This document shows positions 15,631 to 23,545 of a stretch of DNA of 64,000 nucleotides, one piece after another (positions within the stretch are counted from its first letter, which is position 1; every line of letters begins with the position of its first letter). The notes under the pieces were generated by a model. It saw nothing but the letters and a program-made list of their open reading frames with translations, made no database searches and was not told where the DNA came from. The stretch is from JAFALK01 sp042701975. GTDB lineage: Bacteria; Pseudomonadota; Gammaproteobacteria; Burkholderiales; Burkholderiaceae_C. The position numbers and the translations under genes were made by a program. Where the stretch lies: the NCBI GenBank assembly GCA_042701975.1, contig CP170561.1:4526001-4590000 (forward strand), read 5' to 3'.

Positions 15631-17037
15631 TCAGTACTCTTCCGGCCCGGTGTAGCCCGGCGCGAGGTTCTCGAACTTGGTGTGCTGGCGCACGAAGGCG
15701 AGCTTCACCGTGCCGACCGGACCATTACGCTGCTTGGCGATGATGATCTCGGCCACACCCGGCTCCTTGCAAGCATCCTTGGTGTAGTACTCGTCGCGGT
15801 AGATGAACATGATGATGTCCGCGTCTTGCTCGATGGCGCCGGATTCGCGCAGGTCGGACATCATGGGGCGCTTGTCGGGGCGCTGCTCCACCGAGCGGTT
15901 CAGCTGCGACAGCGCGATCACCGGGCACTCCAGCTCCTTGGCCAGGCCCTTCATGCCGCGCGAGATTTCGCCCAGCACGGTGGCGCGGTTTTCCTCGTTG
16001 CCGCCGTTGCCGCTCATCAGCTGCAGGTAGTCGATGATGATCAGGCCGACGGCGCCGCAGATGCGCTTCTGACGCCGCGCGCGGGCGCGCACTTCCGAAG
16101 GGCTCAGGCCCGGCGTCTCGTCGATGAAGATCGGCGCATTGCCGAGCTTGTCCACGGCCTCGGCCAGGCGGCCGAATTCCTCGTCGTTCAGGCGCCCGGT
16201 GCGCAGATGGCTCTGGTCGATGCGGCCGATGGAGCCGACCATACGCAGCGCCAGCTGGGCCGCGCCCATTTCCATGGAGTAGATGATGACCGGCAGGCCT
16301 TCGTTGATCGCGACGTTCTCGCCGATGTTGATGGCGAAGGCGGTCTTGCCCATCGAGGGGCGAGCGGCCAGGACGATCAGGTCGCCCTTCTGCAGGCCGG
16401 CCGTCATGCGGTCCAGGTCATAGAAGCCGGTGCGCACCCCAGTCACGTCTTCGGCGCCGTTCTCGGCCAGCTCGTTGACGCGGTCCATCAGGTCGACCAT
16501 CAGCCGGTCCATCGAATGAAAGCCCTGCTTGCCGCGCGAGCCTTCCTCGTTGATGGAGAGGATCTTGGCCTCGGCGTCGTCGAGGATTTCCGTCACGGCG
16601 CGGCCTTGCGGCTGCATGGCAGCGGTGGCGATTTCGTCACTCGCGCTCACGAGCTTGCGCAGCACCGCACGCTCGCGAACGATCTCGGCATAACGGCGCA
16701 GATTGGCGGCACTGGGCACGCTCTGCGCCAGGGCGTTCAGGTAGCTCAGGCCGCCGCAATCGTCGGCCTTGCCGATGGAGGTGAGCTCTTCAAAGACCGT
16801 CACTACGTCGGCCGGCTTGCCCGCGTTCACGAGCTTGCCGACGGCGGCGTAGATGAGCTTGTGCTCGTAGCGGTAGAAGTCCGTGTCGGACAGCAGGTCG
16901 GCGGCCTTGTCCCAGGCCGAGTTGTCGATCAACAGGCCGCCGAGCACGCTCTGCTCGGCTTCCACCGAGTGCGGCGGCACGCGCAAGCGCGCGATCTCGT
17001 CGTCGGAAGCTGCCGGGTTTTGAAGGAGTGCGGACAT
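15631..17037 (-). CDS. dnaB: Replicative DNA helicase DnaB
   Basis: A 468-residue hexameric 5'-3' helicase that unwinds DNA ahead of the replisome. Residues about 17-120 form the N-terminal primase-interacting domain (PPHSVEAEQSVLGGLLID). The RecA-like C-terminal domain has Walker A ARPSMGKTA (about residue 222), Walker B LIIIDYLQLM, the QLNRSVEQR segment and the arginine-finger region near RDEYY. No intein is present. It lies downstream of rplI on the same strand, a common order, with a hairpin between them. Length is as expected. Confidence 0.97.
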   Translation of the reverse strand: MSALLQNPAASDDEIARLRVPPHSVEAEQSVLGGLLIDNSAWDKAADLLSDTDFYRYEHKLIYAAVGKLVNAGKPADVVTVFEELTSIGKADDCGGLSYLNALAQSVPSAANLRRYAEIVRERAVLRKLVSASDEIATAAMQPQGRAVTEILDDAEAKILSINEEGSRGKQGFHSMDRLMVDLMDRVNELAENGAEDVTGVRTGFYDLDRMTAGLQKGDLIVLAARPSMGKTAFAINIGENVAINEGLPVIIYSMEMGAAQLALRMVGSIGRIDQSHLRTGRLNDEEFGRLAEAVDKLGNAPIFIDETPGLSPSEVRARARRQKRICGAVGLIIIDYLQLMSGNGGNEENRATVLGEISRGMKGLAKELECPVIALSQLNRSVEQRPDKRPMMSDLRESGAIEQDADIIMFIYRDEYYTKDACKEPGVAEIIIAKQRNGPVGTVKLAFVRQHTKFENLAPGYTGPEEY

Positions 17038-17131
17038 GGGCAGGAACTATAAGGCGCTGTCCCCGACAGGCCTGTGGACAAGCCTGTGGAAATGCGGTGG
17101 GCCGAGCTGTATATCCAGGCCGTGAAAAGCA

Positions 17132-17163
17132 AAGAGCCGATGGCCTCTCGACCATCGGCTCTT
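17132..17163 (-). terminator. Hairpin between rplI and dnaB
   Basis: AAGAGCCGATGG (17132-17143) pairs perfectly with CCATCGGCTCTT (17152-17163) around an eight-base loop, 24 bases past the rplI stop. On the minus strand it is followed by TGCTTTTCACGG, a short interrupted T-tract. It probably ends or attenuates rpsF-operon transcription before dnaB. Confidence 0.75.
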
Positions 17164-17187
17164 CGCGAGCTTTTCTAGACGAAAAAC

Positions 17188-17640
17188 TTATTCGGCTTCG
17201 GCGACGACTTGCACCGTCACTTCGACGACCACATCGGTGTGCGGCACGACGCTGACCGGGAACTCGCCCACGGCCTTGAGCGGGCCGTTCGGCAGACGGA
17301 TCTGCGACTTGACGATTTCATTGCCGAGCTTGCTGACGGCTTCGGCGATGTCGGCGTTGGTCACGGAACCGAACAGGCGACCGTCCACGCCAGCCTTCTG
17401 GCTGATGACGATGGTCTTGCCGGCCAGGGCTTCGCCGACCTTCTGGGCAGCGGCCAGCTTTTCAGCGGCAGCCTTTTCCAGTTCAGCGCGCTTGGCTTCG
17501 AATTCCTTGATGGCGGCAGCGGTGGCGCGGCGGGCCTGGCGGCTCGGGATCAGGAAGTTACGGGCGTAGCCGTCCTTGACCTTGACCACGTCGCCCAGGT
17601 TGCCCAGGTTGGCCACTTTTTCGAGCAGGATGATTTGCAT
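17188..17640 (-). CDS. rplI: 50S ribosomal protein L9
   Basis: A 150-residue ribosomal protein with the N-terminal RNA-binding domain MQIILLEKVANLGNLGDVVKVKDGYARNFLIP, the long central helix (about 41-75) and the C-terminal domain (about 80-148). It binds 23S rRNA at the base of the L1 stalk. It is the last gene of rpsF-priB-rpsR-rplI, 12 bases after rpsR. Confidence 0.98.
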   Translation of the reverse strand: MQIILLEKVANLGNLGDVVKVKDGYARNFLIPSRQARRATAAAIKEFEAKRAELEKAAAEKLAAAQKVGEALAGKTIVISQKAGVDGRLFGSVTNADIAEAVSKLGNEIVKSQIRLPNGPLKAVGEFPVSVVPHTDVVVEVTVQVVAEAE

Positions 17641-17652
17641 GTCAGTGGCTCC

Positions 17653-17943
17653 TTAGACCTTGTGCTGGTCGCTGTACGGCAGCATGGCCAGGAAGCGAGC
17701 ACGCTTGATGGCGACGGTCAGCTGGCGCTGGAAGAAGGCACGGGTGCCGGTCAGGCGAGCCGGCGTGATCTTGCCGTTTTCGCCGACGAAGTCGCGCAGC
17801 GTGTCCACGTCCTTGTAGTCGATCTGCTCGACACCGGCGACGGTGAAACGGCAGAAACGCTTGCGGCGGAACAGCAGCGATTGTTGGTTGCGCTTGGGCT
17901 TCTTGTCTTTGGAGAAGCGACCTTTACCACGGGGTGCGGGCAT
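17653..17943 (-). CDS. rpsR: 30S ribosomal protein S18
   Basis: A 96-residue S18 with a basic N-terminus (PAPRGKGRFSKDKKPKRNQQ) and the conserved core RRKRFCRFTVAGVEQIDYKDVDTLRDFV, ending in the rRNA-contacting ARFLAMLPYSDQHKV. It binds next to S6 on the 30S platform, and S6 is encoded in the same operon. The N-terminal basic tail is longer than in E. coli, as is usual in betaproteobacteria. It lies 35 bases after priB. Confidence 0.98.
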   Translation of the reverse strand: MPAPRGKGRFSKDKKPKRNQQSLLFRRKRFCRFTVAGVEQIDYKDVDTLRDFVGENGKITPARLTGTRAFFQRQLTVAIKRARFLAMLPYSDQHKV

Positions 17944-17978
17944 GGTGAACCTCGTTAAATTTCAATCCGGAACGAACA

Positions 17979-18278
17979 TCAGGCGCCGGTCTCGACAGGC
18001 TGGACTGCGGTGACGTGGAAGATCATTCCTCGTCCATTGCGCTGGTGGCTCAGAAAACCCTTGAAGAGGCTTTCGGATCCGACACCCAGCGACTGCAGTC
18101 GCTTGCAGATCTCTCCGATTCCCAGCGCCCGGATCTCCAGGGAGACCTTGCGGGGCTTGCCGTCTTCTTGGCTTTGGCCCTCATGCTTCAAGCTGAGGTC
18201 CAGCGCCATCAGGCCGGCCGGGGTGTAGCGGATCGATCCCAGTTCCAGAACTTGGGCGTGAAGAATCAGTTGATTCAC
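17979..18278 (-). CDS. priB: Primosomal replication protein N (PriB)
   Basis: A 99-residue single-stranded-DNA-binding OB-fold protein of the replication restart primosome. It begins at GTG 18278 (MNQLILHAQVLELGSIRYTPAG), and the segments ALDLSLKHEG, VSLEIRALG and GMIFHVTAVQP are OB-fold strands. Its place between rpsF and rpsR is the classical location of priB. No strong Shine-Dalgarno precedes the GTG. Confidence 0.93.
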   Translation of the reverse strand: MNQLILHAQVLELGSIRYTPAGLMALDLSLKHEGQSQEDGKPRKVSLEIRALGIGEICKRLQSLGVGSESLFKGFLSHQRNGRGMIFHVTAVQPVETGA

Positions 18279-18332
18279 GCCGTTAGCACTGGAGCTGCTG
18301 CTGACTCGGCACCAAAACCTAAAAGGCGGTGC

Positions 18333-18695
18333 TTAGGCAGCGGTTTCCTGAGGAGCCTTGCGGGCTTCTTCACGCTCCACGGCCTTCATCATCACGGAAG
18401 GCGTGGTCTCGGCCTTGCTCTTCACCACGGTCATGTGGCGCAGCACGGCGTCGTTGAAGCGGAAGCCGGTCTCGAGTTCAGCCAGGACTTCCTTGCTGCA
18501 TTCGATGTTCAGGCACAGGTAGTGGGCCTTGGCGAGCTTCTGGATCAGGTAAGCCAGTTGACGGCGGCCCCAATCTTCGACGCGATGCACTGCACCACCA
18601 CCAGCGGTGATCAGGCCCTTGTAGCGTTCCAGCATGGCCGGAACTTGTTCGCTTTGATCCGGATGGATCAGCAGAACGATTTCATAGTGACGCAT
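18333..18695 (-). CDS. rpsF: 30S ribosomal protein S6
   Basis: A 120-residue S6 (MRHYEIVLLIHPDQSEQVPAM, then VHRVEDWGRRQLAYLIQK and AHYLCLNIEC) with the ferredoxin-like S6 fold. The C-terminal 20 residues are charged and flexible. The chosen ATG has AAGGAG upstream, whereas an in-frame codon at 18722 would add unrelated residues. It is the first gene of the rpsF-priB-rpsR-rplI operon. Confidence 0.98.
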   Translation of the reverse strand: MRHYEIVLLIHPDQSEQVPAMLERYKGLITAGGGAVHRVEDWGRRQLAYLIQKLAKAHYLCLNIECSKEVLAELETGFRFNDAVLRHMTVVKSKAETTPSVMMKAVEREEARKAPQETAA

Positions 18696-18740
18696 TTGAA
18701 CTCCTTGTGGGTTCCAGTCCACCGCCCGAAAAGACAGTGG

Positions 18741-18770
18741 TTGTTACGGAAGCTGTGCCAAAAGCGTCAA
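18741..18770 (-). promoter_or_regulatory. Candidate sigma-70 promoter of the rpsF operon
   Basis: On the minus strand a TTGACG box (18770-18765) is followed after 18 bases by TAACAA (18746-18741), giving a start near 18734 and a leader of about 40 bases to rpsF. The -35 box is a good match and the -10 box a fair one. Confidence 0.5.
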
Positions 18771-18846
18771 CCAAGGCACAGCAAGGGAAGCCCGCGATGA
18801 TAGCAGGACTTGAGGGTTTCGCCTAGCGGACGCCTGTGGCAGGGGC

Positions 18847-20862
18847 TTACGCCCGGCGAATTTCATCCAGCCAGCGCCCCTGCTCCGCGCTCGGCGCCGG
18901 GGTGAGCAGGCTCACCAGCACATGGGCCAGCAACGCTGCTGGGGCGCCGAAGACGCCGGCCGAAAGCGGCTGGATCCCCCACCACAGCCCCGTGGCGCCG
19001 CCCATGTAGGCCAGGGTCACGACCAGGCCCACGCCCATGCCCGCCAGGGCACCGGCCGCGTTGGCGCGGCGCCAGAAGACGCCCAGCACCAGGGCCGGGA
19101 AGAACACGGCGCCCGCGATCGAGAACGCTGCGGCCACCAGGAAGAGGATGTCCGCCGGCTTCTGCGTGGCCACGGCGGCGGCCGCAATGGCCGTGGCCAG
19201 CAGCAGCGCCTTGGACAGTGTCACCCGCCGCGTCGAGGGCACGGCGGGCCGAACGCTGCGGAAATAGATGTCGTGCGAGAGCGCGGCGGAAATCGTCAAC
19301 AGCAGGCCATCGGCCGTGGACAGCGCCGCGGCCAGTCCGCCGGCCGCCACCATGCCGGAGATCACGAAGGGCAGGCCCGAAAGTTCGGGCGTGACCAGCA
19401 TGACCAGGTCACCGCCCAGGCGCAGTTCGCCCAGCTGCAGGATGCCGTCGCCGTTGATGTCATCCACCGTCAGCAGGTTCGGGTCTACGCGGGACCATTG
19501 CGTGATCCAGGCCGGCAGCTCGGCAATGCGCGTGCCCACCAGGTGGTTGAAGACCTCGGTCTTGACCATCACCGCCAGGGCCGGAGCAGTGAGATAGAGC
19601 AGGCCGATGAAGAACAGCGTCCAGGCCACCGAGCGGCGCGCTTCCTTCACCGTGGGCGTGGTGTAGTAGCGCGTCAGGATGTGCGGCAGGCCGGCCGTGC
19701 CCACCATCAGGCAGAAGGCCAGGGCCAAGAAGTTGCGGCGCGCTTCGTTGAACTGGCCCTGCTCCACGGGCGTGCCGCGAGGATCGCCCGCAAAGGCCTG
19801 TCCATGCCGGGGCATGCCCGACAGCGGCTGGGCGCTGGCCTCATCCTGCGCGCGCTGGCGCTGCCAGCGTTCGCGCGCCTCGACCTCGGTGCGCGGCAGC
19901 GCGGCCCGGCGCTTCTCGGCGGCCTGCACCTCGGCCAGGCCGGCGCCGGCGGCCTTGAGCTTGTCCACCTCGCGCGCGGCGGCGGCGCGCTCAGCGGCCA
20001 GCGCATCGGGCACGTCGGCCAGCTTGAGGGCGAGCTGGCGCGCACGTTCAGCGTACACGGCACGCACCTGCTGCTCGGCCGGATCCTTGAGCAGCTGCGC
20101 CTCGCGCTGGCCCAGCTGCTGCAGCTGCTGGCCATAGACCGCCTGCGGCACCGGCGTGCCGCTCTGCTGCAGGCCTAGCCAGGCCACGGGCACGAGGTAG
20201 GCCGCGATCAGGATGATGTACTGGGCCACCTGCGTCCAGGTCACCGCGCGCATGCCACCCAGGAAGCTGCACACCAGCACGCCGCCCAGGCCGATGAACA
20301 CGCCAATCTCGAAGTTCATGCCCGTCAGCCGCGTCGTGATCAGGCCGATGCCGTAGATCTGCGCCACGAGATAGATGAAGGAGATGCCCACCGCCCCCAG
20401 CGCCGAGGCAACGCGAACGGCGCGCGATTGGTAGCGGGCCTCGAGGAAATCAGGCAGCGTGTAGCCGTTGGAGCGGCGCAGGTAGGGCGCGAGCAACAGC
20501 GCCACGAGGCAAAAGCCCCCGGTCCAGCCCAGCACATAGGCCAGGCCGCCAAAGCCTGAGAGATAGAGCGTGCCGGCCAGGCCCAGGAAAGAGGCCGCGC
20601 TCATCCAGTCCGCCCCGGCCGCCATGCCGTTGAAGACGGCCGGCACGCGGCGGCCGGCGACGAAGTATTCCTCGGTGTCCGTCGTGCGGCTGAGCACGCC
20701 GATCACGGCGTACACGCCCACGGTGGCGGCGAGAAAGCAAAAGCCGATCCAGGTCTTGGGCATGCCCCGGCGTTCCAGCCAGGCCAGGACCACGACGAAG
20801 AGCACGAAACCGAGGGTGTAGCGACCGTATGCGCGGGTCAGGCGCCTGGTGAATGAGTCCAC
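18847..20862 (-). CDS. Sodium:solute symporter, VC_2705-like subfamily
   Basis: A 671-residue SSS-family transporter related to the acetate permease ActP. After an N-terminal helix (VLFVVVLAWLERRG) it has the usual core, with EEYFVAGRRVPAVFNGMAAGADWMSAASFLG, RYQSRAVRVASALGAVGISFIYLVAQI and SGMVAAGGLAAALSTADGLLLTISAALSHD. An Ala/Glu-rich helical insert of about 120 residues (about 235-355) and an EF-hand-like loop DINGDGILQLGE (19426-19461) sit in extramembrane loops; both are features I associate with Burkholderiales members. The start is a GTG with a poor Shine-Dalgarno. The small DUF4212 partner often found upstream is not present. The substrate is probably a short-chain carboxylate, by family only. 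Confidence 0.88.
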   Translation of the reverse strand: MDSFTRRLTRAYGRYTLGFVLFVVVLAWLERRGMPKTWIGFCFLAATVGVYAVIGVLSRTTDTEEYFVAGRRVPAVFNGMAAGADWMSAASFLGLAGTLYLSGFGGLAYVLGWTGGFCLVALLLAPYLRRSNGYTLPDFLEARYQSRAVRVASALGAVGISFIYLVAQIYGIGLITTRLTGMNFEIGVFIGLGGVLVCSFLGGMRAVTWTQVAQYIILIAAYLVPVAWLGLQQSGTPVPQAVYGQQLQQLGQREAQLLKDPAEQQVRAVYAERARQLALKLADVPDALAAERAAAAREVDKLKAAGAGLAEVQAAEKRRAALPRTEVEARERWQRQRAQDEASAQPLSGMPRHGQAFAGDPRGTPVEQGQFNEARRNFLALAFCLMVGTAGLPHILTRYYTTPTVKEARRSVAWTLFFIGLLYLTAPALAVMVKTEVFNHLVGTRIAELPAWITQWSRVDPNLLTVDDINGDGILQLGELRLGGDLVMLVTPELSGLPFVISGMVAAGGLAAALSTADGLLLTISAALSHDIYFRSVRPAVPSTRRVTLSKALLLATAIAAAAVATQKPADILFLVAAAFSIAGAVFFPALVLGVFWRRANAAGALAGMGVGLVVTLAYMGGATGLWWGIQPLSAGVFGAPAALLAHVLVSLLTPAPSAEQGRWLDEIRRA

Positions 20863-20919
20863 CTGCGCATCATCGCAGCGGCGTTCCCCAGCGTCGATGC
20901 TGGGGAACCCACCCGAGTC

Positions 20920-23331
20920 TCAGCGCTGCGCGGCCAGGCGCTGCCAGGTCTCGACCACCGAGTCGGGGTTCAGCGACATCGAGGTGATGCCCTCCTGTGC
21001 CAGCCAGTCCGCGAAGTCCGGATGGTCGCTGGGGCCCTGGCCGCAGATGCCGATGTACTTGCCGGTGGCACGGCAGGCGGCGATGGCACGCGAGATCATG
21101 GCCTTGACGGCCGGATCGCGTTCGTCGAAATCACCGGCCAGCAGTTCCAGGCCCGAGTCGCGGTCCAGGCCCAGGGTCAGCTGGGTCAGGTCGTTGGAGC
21201 CGATGGACATGCCGTCGAAGTGCTGCAGGAACTGCTCGGCCAGGATGGCGTTGGAAGGCACCTCGCACATCATGATCACGCGCAGGCCGTCATGGCCGCC
21301 GGCAGCGGCGCGCTTGAGGCCCTTCTCGGCCAGCATCGCAACCACGCGCTCGGCCTGCTTCACGGTGCGCACGAACGGCACCATGATCTCGACGTTGGTC
21401 AGGCCCATGTCGTTGCGCACGCGCTTGAGGGCTTCGCACTCCATCGCGAAGGCATCCTGGAACTCGCCGCTGATGTAGCGCGAGGCGCCGCGGAAGCCCA
21501 GCATCGGGTTCTCTTCATCCGGCTCGTAGCGCGAGCCACCGATCAGCTTGCGGTACTCGTTGCTCTTGAAGTCCGAGAGACGCACGATCACCGGGCGCGG
21601 GAAGAAGGCGGCGGCGATCGTGGCGATGCCTTCAACCAGCTTGTCCACATAGAAGGCGCGCGGCGAGGCGTGGCCGCGCGCCACGGACTCGACAGCCTTC
21701 TTCAAGTCGGCATCGATGTTCGGATAGTCCAGGATGGCCTTGGGGTGGACGCCGATGTTGTTGTTGATGATGAACTCGAGCCGGGCCAGGCCCACGCCGC
21801 CCGAAGGCATCTGCGCGAAGTTGAAAGCCAGCTGCGGGTTGCCGACGTTCATCATGATCTTGACCGGCGAGTAAGGCAGCTCGCCGCGGTGCACTTCGCT
21901 GGTCTCGGTTTCGAGCAGGCCATCGTAGATGTAGCCGGTGTCGCCTTCCGAGCAGGCCACGGTGACAAGCTGGCCGTCCTTGAGGATCTCGGTGGCATCG
22001 CCGCAGCCGACCACGGCCGGAATGCCGAGTTCACGCGCGATGATGGCGGCGTGGCAGGTGCGCCCGCCGCGGTTGGTGACGATGGCGCTGGCGCGCTTCA
22101 TCACCGGCTCCCAGTTCGGGTCGGTCATGTCGGTGACCAGCACGTCGCCCGGCTGCACGCGTTCCATCTCGGCCACGCTGTCCACGAGGCGCACCGGACC
22201 CGTGCCGATCTTCTGGCCAATGGCGCGGCCTTCGACGAGCACCGTGCCCTGCCCCTTCAACTTGTAGCGCATCTCCACCTGGCCTTCGGCCTGGCTCTTC
22301 ACCGTCTCGGGGCGGGCCTGCAGGATGTAGAGCTTGCCGTCAACGCCGTCACGGCCCCACTCGATGTCCATCGGGCGCTCGTAGTGCTTCTCGATGATCA
22401 GCGCGTAGGCGGCCAGCTCGACGACTTCGCTGTCGGCCAGCGAATAGCGGTTGCGTGCTTCGGGCTCGACGTCCACGGTCTTGACGAGCTTGCCGCTGGT
22501 GGCCTTCTCCTCGGGCGTGGCGAACTCCATCTTGATCAGCTTGGAGCCCAGGTTGCGGCGGATCAGCGATTGTTTGCCGTTCTTCAGCGCCGGCTTGTGG
22601 ACGTAGAACTCGTCCGGGTTCACCGCGCCCTGCACCACCGTCTCGCCCAGGCCGTAGCTGGAGGTGATGAAGACCACGTCCTTGAAGCCGCTCTCGGTGT
22701 CGATGGTGAACATCACACCGGCCGAGCCGAGGTCGGAGCGCACCATGCGCTGCACGCCCGCCGAGAGCGCCACGTCGGCATGGGCAAAGCCCTTGTGCAC
22801 GCGGTAGCTGATGGCGCGGTCGTTGTAGAGGGAGGCGAACACCTCCTTCATCTTGTGCAGCACGTCTTCGATGCCGACGACGTTCAGGAAGGTTTCCTGC
22901 TGGCCGGCAAACGAGGCGTCGGGCAGGTCTTCGGCGGTGGCGGAAGAGCGCACGGCGAAGGACACGCCGGGGTTCTCTGCCGTCAGCTGGGCGAAGGAAG
23001 TGCGGATCGCGGCCTCCAGATCCGCGGGGAACGGCTGCGCTTCCAGCCACCCGCGGATCTCGGCGCCGGCCTCGGCCAGCGCGCGCACGTCGTCGGTGTC
23101 AAGCAGGGCCAGACGCTCCTGGATGCGGCGATCCAGGCCCTCGTGCTTGAGAAACTCGCGGAAGGCGTGGGCCGTGGTGGCAAAGCCACCGGGCACACGC
23201 ACGCCGGAGGCGGCCAGTTGCGAAATCATCTCGCCGAGGCTGGCGTTCTTGCCGCCAACGACCTCGACGTCGCTCATTCTCAGATGTTCAAACGGGACGA
23301 CCAGGGCGGTCGACTCGAAGCGTGCAGACAT
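20920..23331 (-). CDS. ppsA: Phosphoenolpyruvate synthase
   Basis: An 803-residue enzyme that makes PEP from pyruvate and ATP for gluconeogenesis. Residues about 20-345 are the ATP/pyruvate-binding domain (VGGKNASLGEMIS, FAVRSSATAEDLPDASFAGQQET). The swivelling phosphohistidine domain carries the catalytic His in GGRTCHAAIIAREL (about residue 430). The C-terminal barrel has GSNDLTQLTLGLDRDS and the catalytic Cys in GICGQGPSDHP. Its dedicated regulator ppsR is encoded nearby on the opposite strand, so activity is likely controlled by threonine phosphorylation next to the catalytic His. Confidence 0.97.
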   Translation of the reverse strand: MSARFESTALVVPFEHLRMSDVEVVGGKNASLGEMISQLAASGVRVPGGFATTAHAFREFLKHEGLDRRIQERLALLDTDDVRALAEAGAEIRGWLEAQPFPADLEAAIRTSFAQLTAENPGVSFAVRSSATAEDLPDASFAGQQETFLNVVGIEDVLHKMKEVFASLYNDRAISYRVHKGFAHADVALSAGVQRMVRSDLGSAGVMFTIDTESGFKDVVFITSSYGLGETVVQGAVNPDEFYVHKPALKNGKQSLIRRNLGSKLIKMEFATPEEKATSGKLVKTVDVEPEARNRYSLADSEVVELAAYALIIEKHYERPMDIEWGRDGVDGKLYILQARPETVKSQAEGQVEMRYKLKGQGTVLVEGRAIGQKIGTGPVRLVDSVAEMERVQPGDVLVTDMTDPNWEPVMKRASAIVTNRGGRTCHAAIIARELGIPAVVGCGDATEILKDGQLVTVACSEGDTGYIYDGLLETETSEVHRGELPYSPVKIMMNVGNPQLAFNFAQMPSGGVGLARLEFIINNNIGVHPKAILDYPNIDADLKKAVESVARGHASPRAFYVDKLVEGIATIAAAFFPRPVIVRLSDFKSNEYRKLIGGSRYEPDEENPMLGFRGASRYISGEFQDAFAMECEALKRVRNDMGLTNVEIMVPFVRTVKQAERVVAMLAEKGLKRAAAGGHDGLRVIMMCEVPSNAILAEQFLQHFDGMSIGSNDLTQLTLGLDRDSGLELLAGDFDERDPAVKAMISRAIAACRATGKYIGICGQGPSDHPDFADWLAQEGITSMSLNPDSVVETWQRLAAQR

Positions 23332-23496
23332 GGGGAAACTCCGTGATGTTGTGAAACCGGGGCTCCCGCCGCAAAAAGGGCACGGCCTGCCTCAAGGCTT
23401 GTGGATTCGAGTTGTCGCTTGAGTGTCAGCACGGCAGGTGGCGAGCGAGATGTTGCGGGCGATTCTACGGGCCTGGCAAACCCGGCGCTTGCGGCT

Positions 23497-23505
23497 TGTT
23501 ATGCT
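23497..23505 (+). promoter_or_regulatory. Candidate extended -10 promoter for the S10 peptidase-ppsR operon
   Basis: TGTTATGCT matches the TGN-TATNNT extended -10 form, about 40 bases before the ATG at 23546. No clear -35 box is seen, which is acceptable for extended -10 promoters. The rest of the 214-base divergent gap to ppsA shows no other signal I can name. Confidence 0.4.
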
Positions 23506-23545
23506 CCGGCGCGCCCGTCAAAGTCCTCCAACAAAAGGCCAGTCC

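Noticed and set aside
21022..23346. A 774-codon open frame antisense to ppsA, with similar long antisense frames opposite bamA and dnaB
   Set aside because: No motif, start signal or codon bias supports them; the sense genes are full-length and conserved.
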